Shown here piece after piece: positions 1 to 8,549 of a DNA stretch of 61,438 nt. Position numbers and translations under genes: made by a program. Position 1 is the stretch's first letter. Every line of letters begins with the position of its first letter. The notes under the pieces are model-generated. The model was not told where the DNA came from and made no database searches. It saw only the letters and a program-made list of their open reading frames with translations. This DNA comes from Bacteroidales bacterium (GTDB lineage Bacteria; Bacteroidota; Bacteroidia; Bacteroidales; VadinHA17): positions 8,333-69,770 of the forward strand of contig PMBC01000060.1 in NCBI GenBank assembly GCA_003152835.1, in the 5' to 3' direction.

Positions 1-270
1 GACAGGATATCTGTAGAGTTGCCATCTGAGATCGACAATGAAGAAAATTTTCTCAGGCGTACCCCATTTTATGAATCAAGTGACTCTGCCAACATCTATC
101 TGGTTAACTTCAGGGATTACAAGCTCAGGTCTTCACTGGCACCATATGAATATGTAAAAGATGATATTAAGAGAATAATCTGGAATAACAGGAGAATACA
201 GTTTTTTCAGAATCTTGAAAACGGGATATACAATGATGCCCTGAAGGATAATAAATTTAAGATATTTTAA
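1..270 (+). CDS. C-terminal end of a probable SurA/PpiC-type periplasmic protein (partial)
   Basis: The reading frame is open to the left edge of the window, so only the last 89 residues are present and the true start lies outside. The visible part is charged and helical; its end (YVKDDIKRIIWNNRR...) looks like the C-terminal helix of Bacteroidota SurA-like proteins, which often occur in tandem just upstream of a second PPIase. The next gene, a SurA-like PPIase, starts 7 bases after this stop, so the two are probably co-transcribed and work together in outer-membrane protein folding. No catalytic rotamase domain can be seen in this fragment. Family assignment rests on context and the tail sequence only. 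Confidence 0.5.
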   Translation, partial: DRISVELPSEIDNEENFLRRTPFYESSDSANIYLVNFRDYKLRSSLAPYEYVKDDIKRIIWNNRRIQFFQNLENGIYNDALKDNKFKIF

Positions 271-277
271 TTTACTG

Positions 278-1639
278 ATGATGAAAAGAGGTTCGAAGTT
301 TTTCTTGGCATTCGCCTGTATGGTATTGTCGGGAATGTCTGTTGTTAAATCACAGGAGCTGGTTGAATCAGTTGCTGCCATAGTAGGAAATGAGGTAATT
401 TATCTTTCTGATATAGAGAACCAGGTTGCTGATATAAAACGAAACGGAAATAAAACATCCATTGAGGATCTGAGATGCACAGTACTCCAGGAATTGCTTG
501 TTTCAAAATTATTTCTCGACCAGGCCAGAATCGATAGTATTATTGTACCTGAAACCCAGGTGGATGGCGAAGTCAATGCAAGGATCAATGATGCCATCAG
601 GAGGTCAGGAAGCGAAAAGGCTCTTGAAGAATATTTTCATAAGGGAATGGTTGAGATCCAGAAAGATATTAGGAAAGCTCTGCTTGACCAGGAGATCATC
701 AGACAAGTTCAGAGTAAAATTTCTGAGAATCTCAAAGTTACTCCTAACGAATTGAAAAAATTTGTTGCCAATATTCCAAAAGACACTCTCCCTGTTATCC
801 CGTCCAAGGTTCAGATAAGCCTGATCCAGCTTGATCCGCCAAACAATGAAGAGAATAAAGCCGAAGCAAGGCAAAAGCTACTGGATATAAGAAGCCAGAT
901 ACTTGCTGGAAAAGGCTTCAATATCCTGGCTATGCTTTACTCTGAAGATCCGGGTTCGGCTTCAAACGGGGGCGAACTTGGTTTTATGATGAGAGGTGAA
1001 CTTGAAAAGCCTTATGCAGATGCTGCCTTCAGCCTCACAAAAAACACTGTTTCAAAAATTATCGAAACAAAATTCGGCTATCATATTATTCAGCTTATCG
1101 AACGTAACGGAGACCTTATCAATACCAGACATATTCTCATTAAGCCAAAAGTAAAATCAGATCAGGCAACAGCGGCTATCACCAGACTTGACAGTATTGC
1201 AGCTCAGATAAGAAAAGACAGTCTCAAATTCACTGATGCGGCTCTGCGATTCTCTACCCATAAGGACAGCAGGATCAATGGAGGCAAATTTGTCAGCTCA
1301 AATCCTTCGGAAAGGGACACCTGGTTTACCCTTGATGAATTGAATTCCGAGATGTTTGTGAAAGTAAGGGACCTGAAAGTCGGCGAAATATCAGATCCGT
1401 TCAGGACGACTGATGAAAATGGCAATACCGTTTTCAGGATTGTAAAGCTGGATAATGAAATACCTGCCCACAGGGCAAACCTGAAAGATGATTATGAAAA
1501 CCTCTATACGGCAGCCCTGATGAATAAACGGACAAAAACCTACGATGACTGGATCAAGACAAAACTCGGGAATACTTATATTAAGGTTAGTGATGAATTC
1601 AAATCTTGTGATTTTCTGAAAAAAGGATGGCTGAAATAA
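278..1639 (+). CDS. SurA-like periplasmic peptidyl-prolyl isomerase
   Basis: A periplasmic chaperone/isomerase expected to escort unfolded outer-membrane proteins. The 453-residue product begins with a Sec signal peptide (MMKRGSKFFLAFACMVLSG..., cleavage near residue 25), then a SurA N-terminal helical domain (about 30-165), then two parvulin (PpiC) domains. The first (about 175-280) has the typical motifs NGGELGFM, AAFSL and FGYHIIQL; the second (about 285-410) starts at TRHILIKPK and is more divergent (GGKF rather than GGELG). Two adjacent ATGs (278, 281) are possible starts. It overlaps the next gene by 13 bases, and the order PPIase-PPIase-OstA-like supports an envelope-assembly operon. 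Family is clear; individual clients are not known. Confidence 0.88.
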   Translation: MMKRGSKFFLAFACMVLSGMSVVKSQELVESVAAIVGNEVIYLSDIENQVADIKRNGNKTSIEDLRCTVLQELLVSKLFLDQARIDSIIVPETQVDGEVNARINDAIRRSGSEKALEEYFHKGMVEIQKDIRKALLDQEIIRQVQSKISENLKVTPNELKKFVANIPKDTLPVIPSKVQISLIQLDPPNNEENKAEARQKLLDIRSQILAGKGFNILAMLYSEDPGSASNGGELGFMMRGELEKPYADAAFSLTKNTVSKIIETKFGYHIIQLIERNGDLINTRHILIKPKVKSDQATAAITRLDSIAAQIRKDSLKFTDAALRFSTHKDSRINGGKFVSSNPSERDTWFTLDELNSEMFVKVRDLKVGEISDPFRTTDENGNTVFRIVKLDNEIPAHRANLKDDYENLYTAALMNKRTKTYDDWIKTKLGNTYIKVSDEFKSCDFLKKGWLK

Positions 1640-3201
1640 AGATTCTGCGATCTCTGTTTAGTATCACACATCCCAGGCATCTGATTTATGTCGCGATACC
1701 TCTCATATTTTCAGCAACTCTGATCTCCCAGGGTCCTCAGTCACAGACGCAGGGGAAAAAAAGAATTGAGCTGAAGCATGCTGATGACGATTATATTGAG
1801 AGAGATAAAAATACCGGCAAAGACTGGCACAGGCTGATCGGGAATGTCTTTCTTATCCATAAGGAGATATCGATGAATTGCGACAGCGCGCATTACTTCC
1901 CCGATAAAAACCAGGTAATCGCATTCAGCAGAATTCATATTGAGCAGGGTGACACCCTGGATATTACCGGCAATTATCTTTTTTACGACGGGTCAACCGA
2001 GCAGGCACTCATGACCGATAATGTGGAACTGGTGGATAGGGAGACACACCTGTTTACAAATTCTGTAAAATACGATGTAAGGAACGAAATCGCCCAATAC
2101 ACTGACAGCGGCAGGATCATAAACGGGAAAAACAAGCTTACAAGTCATATCGGTGTATATTATGTATCACAGTCGCTTTTTCATTTCAAGGATAGCGTTA
2201 AAATTGTAAATCCCGACTATGTAATGAAAGCAGACACAATGGATTACAATTCCAAAACAGAAACTGCTTTCTTTACCGGTCCCTCCGAAATGAAAGGCGA
2301 CAGTATTTATCTTTACTGTGAAAAGGGATGGTACGATACTAAAAATAATATAACCAGGATCTGGAAAAATGCGGTCATTGACAATAAGATCCAGGTTATT
2401 AACGGGGACTCAATTTATTATGACAACAACACAGGTTATGGTCAGTCATTTGGCAATATCAGCATTACAGATACCACCAACAGCATAATTGTAAAGGGAA
2501 ATTATGCCTGGTACTATAAAAAGCCTGAAAGATTCATGGTAACAGATAGTGCCATGTTTATACAGGTTTCAAGGAATGATTCACTTTTCCTGCATGGCGA
2601 TACAATCAGTGCAATTACTGTTCCCGATAGTGCCGGAAAGGAATTCCGGCTGATGCGTGCCTTTTACGGATGCAGGTTTTACAGCAGGGATCTGCAGGGA
2701 AAGTGCGATTCTCTCTCCTACTCTTTCCGGGATTCAGTAATCAGGTTATATCATCAACCGGTGCTATGGTCAGAAGAAAACCAGCTAACATCCGACACCA
2801 TGGCTATTTATACAAAAAACAGGCAAGCCGACAGGATGGAACTCTATTACTCAGCTTTCGTTACCAGCCAGGTCGATTCATTGCGTTTTAACCAGATAAA
2901 AGGGAGAACACTTACCGGGCATTTTAAAAACAATGAACTTTGCAGGATAAACATTGAGGGCAACGGAGAATCAATATATTACCTTGTCGACGGCGAATAT
3001 CTGGTGGGCAAGAACAGCACAAGATGCGCAAGCATCGAGATAATTGTAGACAAGGGAAAAATACAGGAGATATATGAACGGCAAAGTCCTGAAGGGACTA
3101 TTGACCCCCCATTAAATTCGCCCAATGCCAATAATCGTCTTGAGGGCTTTAGCTGGCTCGACTCAATAAGGCCTAAAAAAGTTACGGATATATTTAAATA
3201 A
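1627..3201 (+). CDS. OstA-like/LptA-domain envelope protein
   Basis: A 524-residue exported protein of the OstA-like family, related to LptA/LptD N-terminal domains that bind lipopolysaccharide in the periplasm. The N-terminus has a basic stretch and a hydrophobic segment (about residues 16-36), acting as signal or anchor. The body is a series of short beta repeats with alternating D-x-Y/Y-F patterns (SAHYFPDKNQVIAFSR; YLFYDGSTEQALMTDNVEL) as expected for a beta-jellyroll. It overlaps the upstream SurA-like gene by 13 bases, so translation is probably coupled. The start is the ATG at 1627. The likely role is in LPS transport or outer-membrane assembly; the precise step is inferred. Confidence 0.8.
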   Translation: MAEIKILRSLFSITHPRHLIYVAIPLIFSATLISQGPQSQTQGKKRIELKHADDDYIERDKNTGKDWHRLIGNVFLIHKEISMNCDSAHYFPDKNQVIAFSRIHIEQGDTLDITGNYLFYDGSTEQALMTDNVELVDRETHLFTNSVKYDVRNEIAQYTDSGRIINGKNKLTSHIGVYYVSQSLFHFKDSVKIVNPDYVMKADTMDYNSKTETAFFTGPSEMKGDSIYLYCEKGWYDTKNNITRIWKNAVIDNKIQVINGDSIYYDNNTGYGQSFGNISITDTTNSIIVKGNYAWYYKKPERFMVTDSAMFIQVSRNDSLFLHGDTISAITVPDSAGKEFRLMRAFYGCRFYSRDLQGKCDSLSYSFRDSVIRLYHQPVLWSEENQLTSDTMAIYTKNRQADRMELYYSAFVTSQVDSLRFNQIKGRTLTGHFKNNELCRINIEGNGESIYYLVDGEYLVGKNSTRCASIEIIVDKGKIQEIYERQSPEGTIDPPLNSPNANNRLEGFSWLDSIRPKKVTDIFK

Positions 3202-3223
3202 AAAATGCATGCTCGTGCATGCA
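3200..3223 (-). terminator. Rho-independent terminator of the DUF2795 gene
   Basis: A perfect 7-bp stem (TGCATGC/GCATGCA) with loop TCGT at 3206-3223. Read on the minus strand it is followed by a run of T residues (the plus-strand A run at about 3200-3205), just past the stop of the minus-strand gene that ends at 3232. Confidence 0.6.
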
Positions 3224-3231
3224 CTGGTGAC

Positions 3232-3453
3232 TTAGTATTCGTCTTCATTAAAGAAGAAATCATCCTTACTTGGATAGTCGGGCCAGATATCTTCAATACT
3301 TTCATAAATATCGCCCTCATCCTCAATCTCCTGCAGGTTTTCAATAACTTCCATCGGAGCACCCGATCTGATGGCGAAATCTATCAACTCATCCTTGGTT
3401 GCAGGCCACGGAGCATCTTCGAGTTTTGATGCTAATTCTAGTGTCCAGTACAT
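3232..3453 (-). CDS. DUF2795 small acidic protein
   Basis: A 73-residue soluble protein matching the DUF2795 family common in Bacteroidota: an aromatic start (MYWTLELASKLEDAPWPATKDELIDFA), then a short helical domain with predicted small-domain packing, ending in a very acidic, aromatic tail (DDFFFNEDEY). The N-terminal motif W-P-x-T-K-x-E-L-I-D resembles a small winged or SAP-like fold, but function is unknown. The gene stands alone, with a good promoter match upstream and a hairpin terminator downstream, so it looks like a single-gene transcription unit. No signal peptide or membrane segment is present. Confidence 0.75.
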   Translation of the reverse strand: MYWTLELASKLEDAPWPATKDELIDFAIRSGAPMEVIENLQEIEDEGDIYESIEDIWPDYPSKDDFFFNEDEY

Positions 3454-3489
3454 AGTTTCCTGATCAAGTTATGCTTTTTGCAAAGTCTG

Positions 3490-3520
3490 CAAATATATAT
3501 TAATTTAAATTTAAAACAAT
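3490..3520 (-). promoter_or_regulatory. Bacteroidota-type promoter of the DUF2795 gene
   Basis: On the minus strand a -33 element ATTG (3520-3517) is separated by exactly 19 bases from TATATTTG (3497-3490), a full match to the -7 consensus TAnnTTTG. The start codon follows about 36 bases later. This is the best promoter match in the window. Confidence 0.6.
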
Positions 3521-3545
3521 AACTTTCGGAAAGATTTTCAGAGAC

Positions 3546-4088
3546 TCAGACTGTCCACTTAATCTCCTCATTATCAAGCTCAAAGGAAAGTTTCCTGGAT
3601 AAGACAAATAAATAATCTGAAAGGCGGTTAAGGTATTTGAAGATTATTTCAGGGATTTTCTCTGTTTCATTAAGTTTTAACACTGTCCGTTCAGCCCTGC
3701 GGCATACGCATCTGGCTATATGGCAGTATGATACAATCTGATTCCCTCCGGGCAGAATAAAGTTTTTAAGGGGAGGAAGAGTGCTTTCCATTTCATCGAT
3801 CTCCTTCTCCAGAAGTGTAATCGCATCAGTGGCCGGTATAAGTTTCCCGCCTTTATTCTCTTTCGGATCGGACGAAAGAACTGCTGCACAGATCATAAGC
3901 TGATCCTGAATATGAATAAGAACCGTTTTGCGCTTTTCATTCCCGGGAAAAGAGCGTAGCATGCCTATCCAGGAAATCAGTTCATCGACTGAGCCGTAAG
4001 ACTCAACACGGATATTGAATTTAGGGACTCTCCTGCCCCCTGATAGAGATGTGGTTCCATCATCTCCTGTGCGGGTATATATCTTCAT
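3546..4088 (-). CDS. PduO-type cob(I)alamin adenosyltransferase
   Basis: Transfers the adenosyl group of ATP to cob(I)alamin to make coenzyme B12. The 180 residues match the usual PduO/MMAB-type length. Diagnostic features are the N-terminal ATP-binding motif (TRTGDDGTTSLSGG, residues about 5-18), the YGSVDELISWIG helix (about 31-42) and the C-terminal helix with RCVCRRAERTV (about 126-136). It is cytosolic. It lies 49 bases downstream of the ABC ATPase and could be co-transcribed. The methylmalonyl-CoA epimerase elsewhere in the window suggests that one user of the cofactor is methylmalonyl-CoA mutase (inference). Confidence 0.92.
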   Translation of the reverse strand: MKIYTRTGDDGTTSLSGGRRVPKFNIRVESYGSVDELISWIGMLRSFPGNEKRKTVLIHIQDQLMICAAVLSSDPKENKGGKLIPATDAITLLEKEIDEMESTLPPLKNFILPGGNQIVSYCHIARCVCRRAERTVLKLNETEKIPEIIFKYLNRLSDYLFVLSRKLSFELDNEEIKWTV

Positions 4089-4137
4089 AATTCAAAATTA
4101 TAAAAATAACCTGCAAAGAATAAAGTTGTCAGCCTAA

Positions 4138-4839
4138 TCAGGAAGGAATGTACTTCTCGTTGATGTAATCTTTGGATACCTCACCGTCGAAGAGCTTTAT
4201 AATACGTGCAGCATGACGTGCAATATCTTCTTCATGTGTAACTACAATAACAGTATTCCCTTTTTTGTGGATATCATCCAGGAGCCCCATTATGTCAAGC
4301 GATGTTTTACTATCAAGGTTACCTGTCGGTTCATCTGCAAGTATTATGGATGGTTTGTTGACAAGTGCTCTGGCTATGGCAACGCGCTGCCGCTGGCCTC
4401 CTGAAAGCTCATTTGGCTTATGGGTCATCCTGTCGGCCAGTCCCACCTGTTCAAGAGTTTCAATAGCAAGCTTTTCCCTATCAGCTTTCTGAATACCAGC
4501 GTATATTAAAGGCAAGGTAACATTTTCAAGGGCAGAATATCTCGGGAGAAGGTTAAAGGTCTGGAAAACAAAGCCAATCTCTTTATTTCTGATCTCTGCC
4601 AGGTAATCATCTTCCATCTTGCTTACATCAGTTCCATTAAGAATATATTCACCGCTGGTGGGTGTATCAAGGCAACCGAGAAGGTTCATAAGAGTGGATT
4701 TTCCTGATCCTGACGGTCCCATTATTGCAACATATTCATTCCTGTTTATATCGATTGAGACTGATCTTAAAGCTCTCACAATAACTGACCCAACCTGGTA
4801 ATTCTTTACAATATTTCTTATCTCAATTACTTTATCCAT
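4138..4839 (-). CDS. LolD/MacB-type ABC transporter ATPase
   Basis: An ATP-binding subunit of the MacB/LolD/FtsE class. The 233 residues hold a Walker A motif (GPSGSGKST, 41-49), Q-loop (VFQTFNLLP, about 91-99), signature LSGGQ (145-149), Walker B (IILADEPTG, about 165-173) and the switch histidine (VVTHE). The class drives lipoprotein release, peptide/antibiotic efflux or envelope remodelling together with a MacB-like permease. No permease gene is adjacent, so the partner must be encoded elsewhere. A perfect 16-bp palindrome lies 42 bases upstream of the start. Confidence 0.88.
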   Translation of the reverse strand: MDKVIEIRNIVKNYQVGSVIVRALRSVSIDINRNEYVAIMGPSGSGKSTLMNLLGCLDTPTSGEYILNGTDVSKMEDDYLAEIRNKEIGFVFQTFNLLPRYSALENVTLPLIYAGIQKADREKLAIETLEQVGLADRMTHKPNELSGGQRQRVAIARALVNKPSIILADEPTGNLDSKTSLDIMGLLDDIHKKGNTVIVVTHEEDIARHAARIIKLFDGEVSKDYINEKYIPS

Positions 4840-4880
4840 AACCTTTAAAATTTGAGTTTACGAAATTATATTAAATTAGG

Positions 4881-4896
4881 TAAATACCGGTATTTA
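4881..4896. promoter_or_regulatory. 16-bp perfect palindrome upstream of the ABC ATPase gene
   Basis: TAAATACC/GGTATTTA is a perfect 16-bp dyad with no loop, in the 72-base gap between the methyltransferase stop and the ABC gene start. On the minus strand a degenerate -7 match (TAATTTCG, 4868-4861) lies 12 bases downstream, placing the dyad over the expected -33 region. This suggests an operator for a dimeric regulator; the regulator is unknown. Confidence 0.4.
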
Positions 4897-4911
4897 TTCT
4901 ATTAATTTTTG

Positions 4912-5700
4912 TTAATACCTGATCACATAATCAAAACGACTCATCCCTTCCCTGAAGAAAACCAGTCCCATTCTGAAAAGATCGACAGTTACAGTAACAC
5001 CTTTATGAAGTTTTATTTGTCCCCAAGCATCCTCCATCTCATATGATTGGTGTATGTCGTCCAGAACTATTACTGTCGTGCTATCGGATATATCAGCAAT
5101 CTGGCTGAAATACCTTAAAACAGGCTCCTTGCGGTGATCACCGTCGATAAAAACAAGCCCGGGTCTGACTGATTGTTTTATAAGTTCCGGCAATGTGCTG
5201 TCAAATGATCCGATTATCAACCTGATATTCTCCAAACCTGCCTCCCTGAAATTATCCATGGCAAGATGGGATGTTTCATGGCAAGCTTCCATTGTATAAA
5301 CAACTGAACCGGGGCAGCCGGATGCAAGATACATTGTGCTTATCCCCAGGGAAGTGCCAAACTCAATCACAGCCTGTTTACCAAATTCAGCTGCCAGGGC
5401 TGTTAATAAAATCCCATACTTTTTCGGAATAGCTGAATATCTTGCTATATCTGACACTTTTCTTAAGTCCCCTTTCATTATTTCAGATCCTGCCCCGAGA
5501 TCAAGAACACGAATAGTTATCTCTGAAGACAAGCATCTCTTTCTTATGTTTTCAATCTTTAAGACAATATCATTGCCAGTTTTATTCCTGAATACCCTTG
5601 ATATAAGGTCAAAAATAAAAGGGCTATGAATGCCATGACCTTTCCTGTGACGCGAAAACAGCAGGTAATTAAGGTATCCTGAAAGCCTGAAAAAAAACAT
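4912..5700 (-). CDS. Class I SAM-dependent methyltransferase (O-methyltransferase-like)
   Basis: A 262-residue cytosolic protein with a Rossmann-type methyltransferase core. The N-terminus has the motif RHRKGHGIHSPFIFDLI seen in a Bacteroidota-specific group. SAM-binding motif I is AVIEFGTSLGISTMYLA, an acidic residue follows in YTMEACHE, and the post-II region VFIDGDHRKEPVLRYF resembles catechol-O-methyltransferase-like enzymes. The ATG at 5700 is preferred over the TTG two codons upstream. It is divergent from recG. The substrate cannot be told from sequence; small-molecule O-methylation is the family norm. Confidence 0.75.
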   Translation of the reverse strand: MFFFRLSGYLNYLLFSRHRKGHGIHSPFIFDLISRVFRNKTGNDIVLKIENIRKRCLSSEITIRVLDLGAGSEIMKGDLRKVSDIARYSAIPKKYGILLTALAAEFGKQAVIEFGTSLGISTMYLASGCPGSVVYTMEACHETSHLAMDNFREAGLENIRLIIGSFDSTLPELIKQSVRPGLVFIDGDHRKEPVLRYFSQIADISDSTTVIVLDDIHQSYEMEDAWGQIKLHKGVTVTVDLFRMGLVFFREGMSRFDYVIRY

Positions 5701-5784
5701 TCCCAAAGCAATATTATTAGGTAAGGTTCGTAAAAATAATTATTTTCGGTCATCTTTTTCCATACTGTTTACAGGGAAAGTATT

Positions 5785-7890
5785 ATGCCTGATTTCCTCG
5801 ACACAAACATTACATATTTACACGGAGTTGGTCCCAAAAGAGCTGAGCTTCTTAATAAAGAACTGAACGTATATACCTTTGGCGATCTCCTCTGGTATTT
5901 CCCATACAAATATATTGACAGGACAAGGTTTTTCAAGATTTCCGAACTGGACCCGGATCTTCCATTCGTCCAGGTTAGGGGTGTAATAAAAGGCTATTAT
6001 ACTGAGGGACATGGTGCGGGGAAAAGGCTTGTAGCTGATTTTCAGGACGATACCGGTTCTATTAAGCTTGTCTGGTTCAAAGGGGTCAAATGGATCACAC
6101 AAAGTTTTAATCCGGGGGTCGAATTTATAGTATTCGGCAAGCCAGGTGTTTTCAACGGAATGATAAATATAATCCATCCCGAGATTGAAGCGTCGAATAA
6201 GGCTGCAGAGAGAGTGAGTTCAGCGCTTCAGGCACAATACAACACCTCTGAAAACCTGAAAAACCACTTTCTTACATCCAAGGCTTTGGACAAGCTGATG
6301 GGAAATCTCATCGGACAGATGAATTTCAGACTCCCTGAAACCCTTCCCGGATATTTAATATCGAAATATCACCTCATGGATTTTGATGAGGCAATGAGAA
6401 AAATACATTTCCCATCAAATAATGCTGAACTTGAAAAAGCCCGGTATCGCCTGAAGTTCGAGGAACTATTTTTTATACAACTCAACCTTTTAAGGTTTAA
6501 GAATAACCGGTCCCGTAAATTCAGGGGATTTGTTTTTTCCAATGTCGGCGATAATTTCAACAATTTCTATTTCCATAACCTGCCCTTCACATTGACGGAG
6601 GCTCAGAAAAAAGTAATGAAGGAGATAAGGAAGGATCTGGGATCAGGAAAACAGATGAACCGGCTTCTGCAGGGCGATGTAGGAAGTGGAAAGACGCTTG
6701 TCGCGCTGATGAGCATGCTGATTGCCATTGATAATGGTTACCAGGCTTGCATTATGGCTCCGACGGAGATACTTGCAAACCAGCATTTCCAGACAATTAC
6801 AAAGCTGCTTAACGGGATCAATATCAAAGTAAGACTGCTGACAGGATCATCCGTACGTTCTTCACGAAAAGAGATAAGCGAATCGCTGCAGGACAAATCA
6901 CTCGACATTCTTATCGGCACGCACGCTCTTATTGAGGATAGTGTCCAGTTTAGCAGGCTTGGACTCGTAATAATCGACGAACAGCACAGGTTTGGTGTTG
7001 AACAGAGAGCAAAACTGTGGCAGAAAAGCTTAAACCCTCCGCATATACTAGTAATGACTGCCACTCCCATTCCAAGAACTCTTGCGATGACCCTTTATGG
7101 CGACCTGGATGTCTCGGTAATTGATGAGCTGCCCCCTGGCAGAATACCGGTAAAGACAATGCATTTCTTTGATTCAGAAAGGAATAAGGTATTCGGTTTC
7201 CTGAGAAGCAGGATTTCGGAAGGCCGCCAGGTGTTTGTGGTATATCCACTGATTAAGGAGTCGGAAAAAATGGATTACAAGGATCTTGAGGATGGATGGG
7301 ATACAATCTCAAGAGCTTTCCCTGCACCTGAGTATTGTGTAAGCGTGGTTCATGGCAAGATGACCTCAGCACTCAAGGAAGAATCGATGAGGCTTTTCAG
7401 GGAGGGCCAGGCGCATATTCTTGTTGCCACCACTGTGATTGAAGTTGGTGTTGATATACCCAACGCTACTGTTATGGTAATTGAAAGTGCCGAAAGATTC
7501 GGTCTTTCACAGCTCCACCAGCTCAGGGGGAGAGTTGGAAGAGGCGCTGACCAGTCTTATTGCATCCTAATGAGTTCAGCAAAACTCTCAAAAGAAGCTG
7601 CCATGAGAATCGAAGTCATGTTAAGAACTAATGATGGATTCGAAATAGCAGAAACTGATCTTCAGCTTAGAGGGCCGGGCGATATAGAGGGAACGATGCA
7701 GAGCGGAATTCCTTTTGACCTTAAAATTGCCAACCTTGGCAAAGACGGGCAGCTTATTGAATATGTAAGGAACATAGCTGAAGAAATAATTTCAAAGGAT
7801 CCGCTTTTTGAAGAGAACAGCAACCACATACTGGCTGACGAACTGAGGCGTCTTTTCAGCAAACAGCAATCGTGGAGCAATATAAGCTAA
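5785..7890 (+). CDS. recG: ATP-dependent DNA helicase RecG
   Basis: Remodels stalled replication forks and Holliday-type junctions by driving fork reversal. At 701 residues it has the family's usual length. An N-terminal wedge/OB domain (about 1-200, starting YLHGVGPKRAELL) precedes a superfamily-2 helicase core: Walker A GDVGSGKT (motif I), DEQH box in VIIDEQHRFG, TATPIPRTLAMTLYGDLDVS (motif III), and the C-terminal half with TTVIEVGVDIPNATVMVIESAERFG and QLRGRVGRG. The characteristic TRG region near the end (LRGPGDIEGT) is present. The gene is followed after 2 bases by a J-domain gene. Confidence 0.96.
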   Translation: MPDFLDTNITYLHGVGPKRAELLNKELNVYTFGDLLWYFPYKYIDRTRFFKISELDPDLPFVQVRGVIKGYYTEGHGAGKRLVADFQDDTGSIKLVWFKGVKWITQSFNPGVEFIVFGKPGVFNGMINIIHPEIEASNKAAERVSSALQAQYNTSENLKNHFLTSKALDKLMGNLIGQMNFRLPETLPGYLISKYHLMDFDEAMRKIHFPSNNAELEKARYRLKFEELFFIQLNLLRFKNNRSRKFRGFVFSNVGDNFNNFYFHNLPFTLTEAQKKVMKEIRKDLGSGKQMNRLLQGDVGSGKTLVALMSMLIAIDNGYQACIMAPTEILANQHFQTITKLLNGINIKVRLLTGSSVRSSRKEISESLQDKSLDILIGTHALIEDSVQFSRLGLVIIDEQHRFGVEQRAKLWQKSLNPPHILVMTATPIPRTLAMTLYGDLDVSVIDELPPGRIPVKTMHFFDSERNKVFGFLRSRISEGRQVFVVYPLIKESEKMDYKDLEDGWDTISRAFPAPEYCVSVVHGKMTSALKEESMRLFREGQAHILVATTVIEVGVDIPNATVMVIESAERFGLSQLHQLRGRVGRGADQSYCILMSSAKLSKEAAMRIEVMLRTNDGFEIAETDLQLRGPGDIEGTMQSGIPFDLKIANLGKDGQLIEYVRNIAEEIISKDPLFEENSNHILADELRRLFSKQQSWSNIS

Positions 7891-7892
7891 AT

Positions 7893-8456
7893 ATGACAAT
7901 ATCAGATTATTACAGGATACTTGACCTTCCTTTAAATTCATCAATCGATGAGATCAAAAAAGCTTACAGACAGAAAGCAAGGATGTATCATCCTGATATC
8001 AATCCATCACCGGATGCAAAGGACTTGTTCATTTCAGCCACTGAAGCCTATGAGTTCCTTATTGTAAACTTTGATAAGATAACCAACAATGATGAGGCTT
8101 TCAGACAGGCAATGGAAGACTGGAGGAAGTACAGGCAGGACAGGTCAAGGCAACGGGCAAGAGCCTATTCGCAGGCGTCGTATGCTAAATTCAAAAACAC
8201 AAAATTCTATCGTGCAACCAGGATCCTTGATGGCACGGCAATTATCTTCAGCCTTCTTATATCAATAATTGTGATTGTCTATACCATCCTGGGGTACAGG
8301 TACAGGTTGAAACATCCACTGCCGGAATTGGCAAATCCGACATTTTTTACCTTTCTGATGCTCCTTCTTCTCGGAATGGTCTTTTTCGTGCTTTCCCTGG
8401 TCTACCTGAAAGTATATATTGAAGCTTCAAAGAAAAGGAAGCAAAGACCGAAGTGA
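7893..8456 (+). CDS. J-domain protein with two C-terminal membrane segments
   Basis: A 187-residue type III J-protein. The J domain fills residues about 3-68 and contains the essential HPD tripeptide (ARMYHPDINPS) needed to stimulate DnaK ATPase. A charged arginine-rich linker follows, then two hydrophobic segments (about 112-140 and 150-180) that should anchor it in the inner membrane with the J domain in the cytosol. The G/F and zinc-finger regions of true DnaJ are absent. The ATG at 7893, two bases after the recG stop, is preferred to a GTG at 7872 that would overlap recG. It probably recruits DnaK to a membrane site; its clients are unknown. Confidence 0.8.
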   Translation: MTISDYYRILDLPLNSSIDEIKKAYRQKARMYHPDINPSPDAKDLFISATEAYEFLIVNFDKITNNDEAFRQAMEDWRKYRQDRSRQRARAYSQASYAKFKNTKFYRATRILDGTAIIFSLLISIIVIVYTILGYRYRLKHPLPELANPTFFTFLMLLLLGMVFFVLSLVYLKVYIEASKKRKQRPK

Positions 8457-8549
8457 ACTGGCATGATTTTTGATTTCAATGATATAACCTGACCAATGAG
8501 GAGAGCAATTTGCAATTTCCTGTCTCATTCGTCTCAAAACTATATTATT

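Noticed and set aside
2979-3362. A 127-codon minus-strand frame across the OstA-like 3' end and DUF2795
   Set aside because: Overlaps two better-supported genes and shows no recognisable composition.
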